From: Streptosporangiaceae bacterium
GTDB taxonomy: Bacteria > Actinomycetota > Actinomycetes > Streptosporangiales > Streptosporangiaceae
DNA length: 7,696 nt
Direction of reading: 5' to 3'
NCBI GenBank assembly: GCA_030052355.1
Contig: JASIGS010000210.1
Span: 1-7,696, forward strand
The number at the start of each line of letters is the position of its first letter. Positions within the stretch are counted from its first letter, which is position 1. The notes below the pieces were generated by a model, which did not search any database, was not told the origin of the DNA, and saw only the letters and a list, made by a program, of their open reading frames with translations. This document shows positions 5,398 through 7,696 of the stretch, in pieces. The position numbers were made by a program, and so were the translations under genes.

Positions 5398-6312
5398 ATG
5401 AGCAAGGCTCAGCGGGTAAGAGCACAGAACGCCAGGGAGCGGATCGCCGCTCAGCAGGCGGCGGCGCGGCGGGCCGAGTTCCGCCGCAGGGCGATAATGG
5501 CCGGCGGCAGCGTCGTCGTCGTGATCGCCGTCGTCGTGGCGCTGGTCCTCTACGCCACCAACAAGAGCTCGCCGCCGGCCACCGGCAACAGCGCGACCAC
5601 CGGCACGCTCCTGTCATCCAGCGTGTCCAGCGACGTCACCAGCGTTCCGGCCAGCACGCAGTACGGCGTCGGCGCTGGGGCTGTCACCAGCTGGCTGACA
5701 GACGACGAGGGCGGAGCACCGGCGCTGGTTTCAGTCACGAACTCGCCGCTGACCAGCGGCGGTAAGCCGGAAATGCTCTACATCGGCGCTGAGTTCTGCC
5801 CGTACTGCGCCGCCATGCGCTGGTCGATGGCGGTGGCGCTGAGCAGGTTCGGCCACTTCACCACGCCGCTGCGCGGCATCCACTCCTCGTCGTCGGACGT
5901 CTACCCGAGCACCCCGACGCTGACGTTCTACAAGTCTGGCTACACCAGCAAGTACCTGACGTTCACGCCGGTGGAGAACGAAGACGTCAACAAGAACCAG
6001 CTGCAGGCCACGACCACTCAGCAGATGGACCTGTGGGAGAAGTACGACACGTCATCGGACGGGGTCGGCTACCCGTTCATCGACTTCGGCAACAAGGTGG
6101 TACTCAAGACGCCGCTGGTCGACCCGCAGACCCTGTCGAAGCTGAGCTGGGCGCAGGTCGCCGCCGACTTGCACAACCCGAAGAGCGCGGTCGCCCAGGC
6201 CGAACTCGGCTCTGCGAACTACATCACCGCGGCCATCTGCAAGATGACCAACAACTCCGATAAGTCCGTCTGCACGGCGTCGACGATCTCAACCTTGGAG
6301 AAGGGCATCTAG
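5398..6312 (+). CDS. DUF929 membrane-anchored thioredoxin-like protein, copy 1
   Basis: A 304-aa protein of the DUF929 family. Layout: basic, helix-prone cytoplasmic tail (1-32, RERIAAQQAAARRAEFRRR); one membrane helix (about 34-53); Ser/Thr/Gly-rich linker (55-75); then an extracytoplasmic thioredoxin-like domain. The active site is C134PYC137 in LYIGAEFCPYCAAMRW; CPYC is also the classic glutaredoxin motif. GYPFIDFGN (224-232) is likely the cis-proline loop (P226). A second pair, C281 and C292 (AAICKMT...SVCTA), is shared with the next gene. Role inferred: a thiol oxidase or electron carrier outside the membrane, re-oxidised by the VKOR protein encoded 80 bp upstream on the same strand. ATG 5398 has only a distant GAAGG (5381-5385). 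The protein begins MSKAQ, as does the VKOR protein. DUF929 has no firm published function that I can cite. Confidence 0.87.
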   Translation: MSKAQRVRAQNARERIAAQQAAARRAEFRRRAIMAGGSVVVVIAVVVALVLYATNKSSPPATGNSATTGTLLSSSVSSDVTSVPASTQYGVGAGAVTSWLTDDEGGAPALVSVTNSPLTSGGKPEMLYIGAEFCPYCAAMRWSMAVALSRFGHFTTPLRGIHSSSSDVYPSTPTLTFYKSGYTSKYLTFTPVENEDVNKNQLQATTTQQMDLWEKYDTSSDGVGYPFIDFGNKVVLKTPLVDPQTLSKLSWAQVAADLHNPKSAVAQAELGSANYITAAICKMTNNSDKSVCTASTISTLEKGI

Positions 6313-6390
6313 CACGGCCGGACTTTGGCCCTGGCCGCCGGCAACGCCGTCGCCTGCGCGCTGACCGCAGCCAAGACCCGCCCGTTCTGA
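6313..6390 (+). other. In-frame codon run after the DUF929 copy 1 stop
   Basis: After the TAG at 6310-6312 the same frame stays open for 25 codons (HGRTLALAAGNAVACALTAA then KTRPF) to a TGA at 6388-6390. Most third positions are G or C, as in the genes. This may be a former C-terminal extension cut off by a stop mutation, the relic of a lost gene, or chance in GC-rich DNA. The rest of the 157-bp gap before the second copy shows no clear promoter or terminator. Confidence 0.22.
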
Positions 6391-6469
6391 GTGATTTGCT
6401 CGGTGCGATCATCGAGGGACGGGTAGTTGAGGAACGCACGGCGAGCAGGACGAAGGCGAAGTCGGGGCC

Positions 6470-7426
6470 ATGGCAAAGTCCGACCGCAACAAGGGGCAGC
6501 CTGCCAGCGGCAGGCAGACTGGTAGCAGCAGGCAGCCCGCCAGCAGCAGGCCGCCGGCCAGCAGCAGGCCGCCTGCGAGCAGCAACAAGAAGCAGGCCGC
6601 GAGGGACCGCGTCGCGGCCCAGCAGCGCGAGGCCCACGAGGCGGAGGTCCGCCGGCGGGCCCTGATCATCGGCGCGGTCACCCTGGTGCTGCTCGCGGTC
6701 GTGGCGATCGTCATTGACGCGGTGCTCAACGTCAAGCCCGCTTCGTCCGGCGCATCGGGCAGCCAAGCGCTGCCGGCCGGCGTGCAGGCCAAGGTGACCA
6801 GCGTGCCGGTCAGCACGCTGACCGCGGTGGGCGCGGGCAGCACGTACTCCGGCGCCGTCAGGTCGATCACGGGCTCACCACTGACCAGCGGCGGAAAGCC
6901 GGAGATGCTCTACATCGGCGCCGAGTGGTGCCCGTACTGCGCCGCCGAGCGCTGGGCCATGGCCGTCGCCCTGAGCCGGTTCGGCACGTTCTCGACGCTG
7001 CGGGGGGTGCACTCATCCGCCAGCGACATCTACCCCAGCACCGCCACGCTGACCTTCTACCGGTCGACCTACACCAGCAGGTACCTGGTGTTCACCCCGA
7101 TCGAGAACGAGAACGTCAACCACGACCTGCTGGTCAGCCCGTCGGCCGCGCAGCAGGCGCTGTGGACGAAGTACGACGCCGGAAGCTATCCGTTCATCGA
7201 CATCGGCAACAGGTACATCGCGGGCTCCACCTATGACCCGCAGGTCCTGCACGGCCTGTCCTGGAGCCAGATCGCGACCAGGCTGCACGACCCGTCATCC
7301 GCGGTTGCCCAGGGCGCTGTGGGCTCGGCGAACCTGATCACCGCGGCCATCTGCAAGATGACCGGCAACATGCCCGCTTCGGTCTGTACCGCGCCACCTG
7401 TCACCGCCGTGGCGAGCAAGATATAG
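6470..7426 (+). CDS. DUF929 membrane-anchored thioredoxin-like protein, copy 2
   Basis: A 318-aa paralogue of the preceding gene. Layout: basic tail (1-63) with a six-residue repeat RPPASS (21-38) and the shared ARDRVAAQQREAHEAEVRRR segment; one membrane helix (about 64-86); linker; thioredoxin-like domain with C154PYC157 in LYIGAEWCPYCAAERW; likely cis-proline loop SYPFIDIGN (P241); second pair C295/C306 in AAICKMTGNMPASVCTA. Long blocks are identical or nearly so to copy 1 (SPLTSGGKPEMLYIGAE, MAVALSRFG, GSAN-ITAAICKMT), so the two arose by tandem duplication. They differ in the N-terminal tail, the linker and the residue before CPYC (Phe versus Trp). It lies 157 bp downstream of copy 1 on the same strand, probably in one operon with VKOR. 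The ATG at 6470 has only weak ribosome binding candidates (GGGG at 6464-6467, GAAGG at 6452-6456). Confidence 0.87.
   Translation: MAKSDRNKGQPASGRQTGSSRQPASSRPPASSRPPASSNKKQAARDRVAAQQREAHEAEVRRRALIIGAVTLVLLAVVAIVIDAVLNVKPASSGASGSQALPAGVQAKVTSVPVSTLTAVGAGSTYSGAVRSITGSPLTSGGKPEMLYIGAEWCPYCAAERWAMAVALSRFGTFSTLRGVHSSASDIYPSTATLTFYRSTYTSRYLVFTPIENENVNHDLLVSPSAAQQALWTKYDAGSYPFIDIGNRYIAGSTYDPQVLHGLSWSQIATRLHDPSSAVAQGAVGSANLITAAICKMTGNMPASVCTAPPVTAVASKI
6530..6583 (+). repeat. 18-bp tandem repeat x3 inside DUF929 copy 2
   Basis: Three consecutive 18-bp units encode RQPASS, RPPASS, RPPASS; they differ at only a few bases, and each ends in AGCAGC. The repeat lies in the cytoplasmic tail, is absent from copy 1, and could vary in number between strains by slippage without breaking the frame. 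Confidence 0.65.
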
Positions 7427-7451
7427 GAACGAGCCGGTCCCCCCTCGCCGC

Positions 7452-7481
7452 ACCCGCCGGCGGGCGGCCGCCGTGGCGGGT
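7452..7481. terminator. Possible bidirectional terminator between convergent genes
   Basis: ACCCGCC (7452-7458) pairs exactly with GGCGGGT (7475-7481); the 16 bases between contain further self-complementary GC (GCGGCCGC). It sits in the 68-bp gap between the DUF929 copy 2 stop and the convergent VOC gene stop. No T-tract on either side. Confidence 0.38.
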
Positions 7482-7494
7482 CAGTGGCGTTCCC

Positions 7495-7696
7495 TTATAA
7501 ATCGGCGGTGTGGCAGACCGCCTCCACGTTGTTGCCGTCCGGATCGCGGACGAACGCGCCGTAGTAGTTTTCGTGGTACTCAGGCCACACGCGCGGCTCG
7601 TGCAGCACCTCCGCACCCACTCGCCCGGCCGCCTCGAAGAACGCCTCGACCGCGGCCCGGTTGGCTGCCGTGAAGGCGATGTGGGACTCGCGGAAG
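7495..7696 (-). CDS. VOC family protein (glyoxalase/dioxygenase superfamily), 3' part
   Basis: The minus strand is open from the window edge to a TAA at 7497-7495 and encodes the last 66 residues of a VOC-superfamily protein; the 5' part lies outside. Seen: ESHIAFTAANRAAVEAFFEA, whose His matches the start of a beta-alpha-beta-beta-beta module, then HEPRVWPEYHENYYGAFVRD and PDGNNVEAVCH, the signature end in which the Glu is usually a metal ligand. The superfamily covers glyoxalase I, extradiol dioxygenases and fosfomycin or bleomycin resistance proteins; the fragment is too short to choose. It is convergent with the DUF929 operon and probably unrelated to it. Confidence 0.85.
   Translation of the reverse strand, partial: FRESHIAFTAANRAAVEAFFEAAGRVGAEVLHEPRVWPEYHENYYGAFVRDPDGNNVEAVCHTADL

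Noticed and set aside
4589..5617. Long minus-strand open frame opposite VKOR and DUF929 copy 1
   Set aside because: It crosses two real genes and a spacer and has shadow-type composition (Arg/Ala/His/Asp-rich).
6313..6469. Independent promoter for DUF929 copy 2
   Set aside because: TTGCTC at 6396 and TAGTTG at 6424 are 22 bp apart, too far for a normal -35/-10 pair.
6396..6665. Plus-strand frame starting at TTG 6396 (LLGAIIEGRVVEERTASRTK...)
   Set aside because: The first 25 residues look protein-like, but the frame then overlaps the DUF929 copy 2 gene out of phase and becomes low-complexity shadow sequence.

Overview
The window is GC-rich with strong G/C bias at third codon positions, GTG starts beside ATG, and families typical of Actinomycetota (DUF3040, DUF929, stand-alone VKOR). 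It most likely comes from a high-GC actinomycete chromosome; I cannot name the genus. No tRNA, rRNA, transposase, integrase or CRISPR array is visible.

Left part (1-3416): a minus-strand pair encodes a five-helix membrane protein (1010-1510) and, downstream, an aldo/keto reductase of the YdbC/PdxI type (45-932). A 198-bp divergent spacer holding two inverted repeats separates the membrane protein from a plus-strand DUF3040-like single-pass membrane protein (1709-2113). That gene converges on a minus-strand, exported PQQ-like beta-propeller protein (2157-3416).

Middle (3417-4489): a 180-bp divergent spacer with a perfect 24-bp palindrome at its centre separates the propeller gene from a YbhB/YbcL-type PEBP gene (3597-4133). 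A very strong hairpin (4143-4182) follows the PEBP gene. Then comes about 300 bp of leader DNA with lower GC, short direct repeats and a candidate 41-codon leaderless upstream ORF. The stop codon of that ORF overlaps the start of the next gene as ATGA.

Right part (4490-7426) is the most interesting block: three same-strand genes for a vitamin K epoxide reductase homologue and two paralogous DUF929 proteins. The VKOR homologue has loop pair C144/C152 and active site C242-x-x-C245. Each DUF929 protein is a one-helix membrane-anchored thioredoxin-like protein with a CPYC active site and a second conserved C-x10-C pair. All three have basic cytoplasmic N-terminal tails. The layout suggests an extracytoplasmic disulfide-forming relay in which VKOR re-oxidises the DUF929 proteins and passes electrons to quinone. 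The families are known; the pairing, the second cysteine pair, the duplicated partners and the unusual tails are the parts worth testing. The window ends in the 3' part of a minus-strand VOC (glyoxalase/dioxygenase superfamily) gene (7495-7696).
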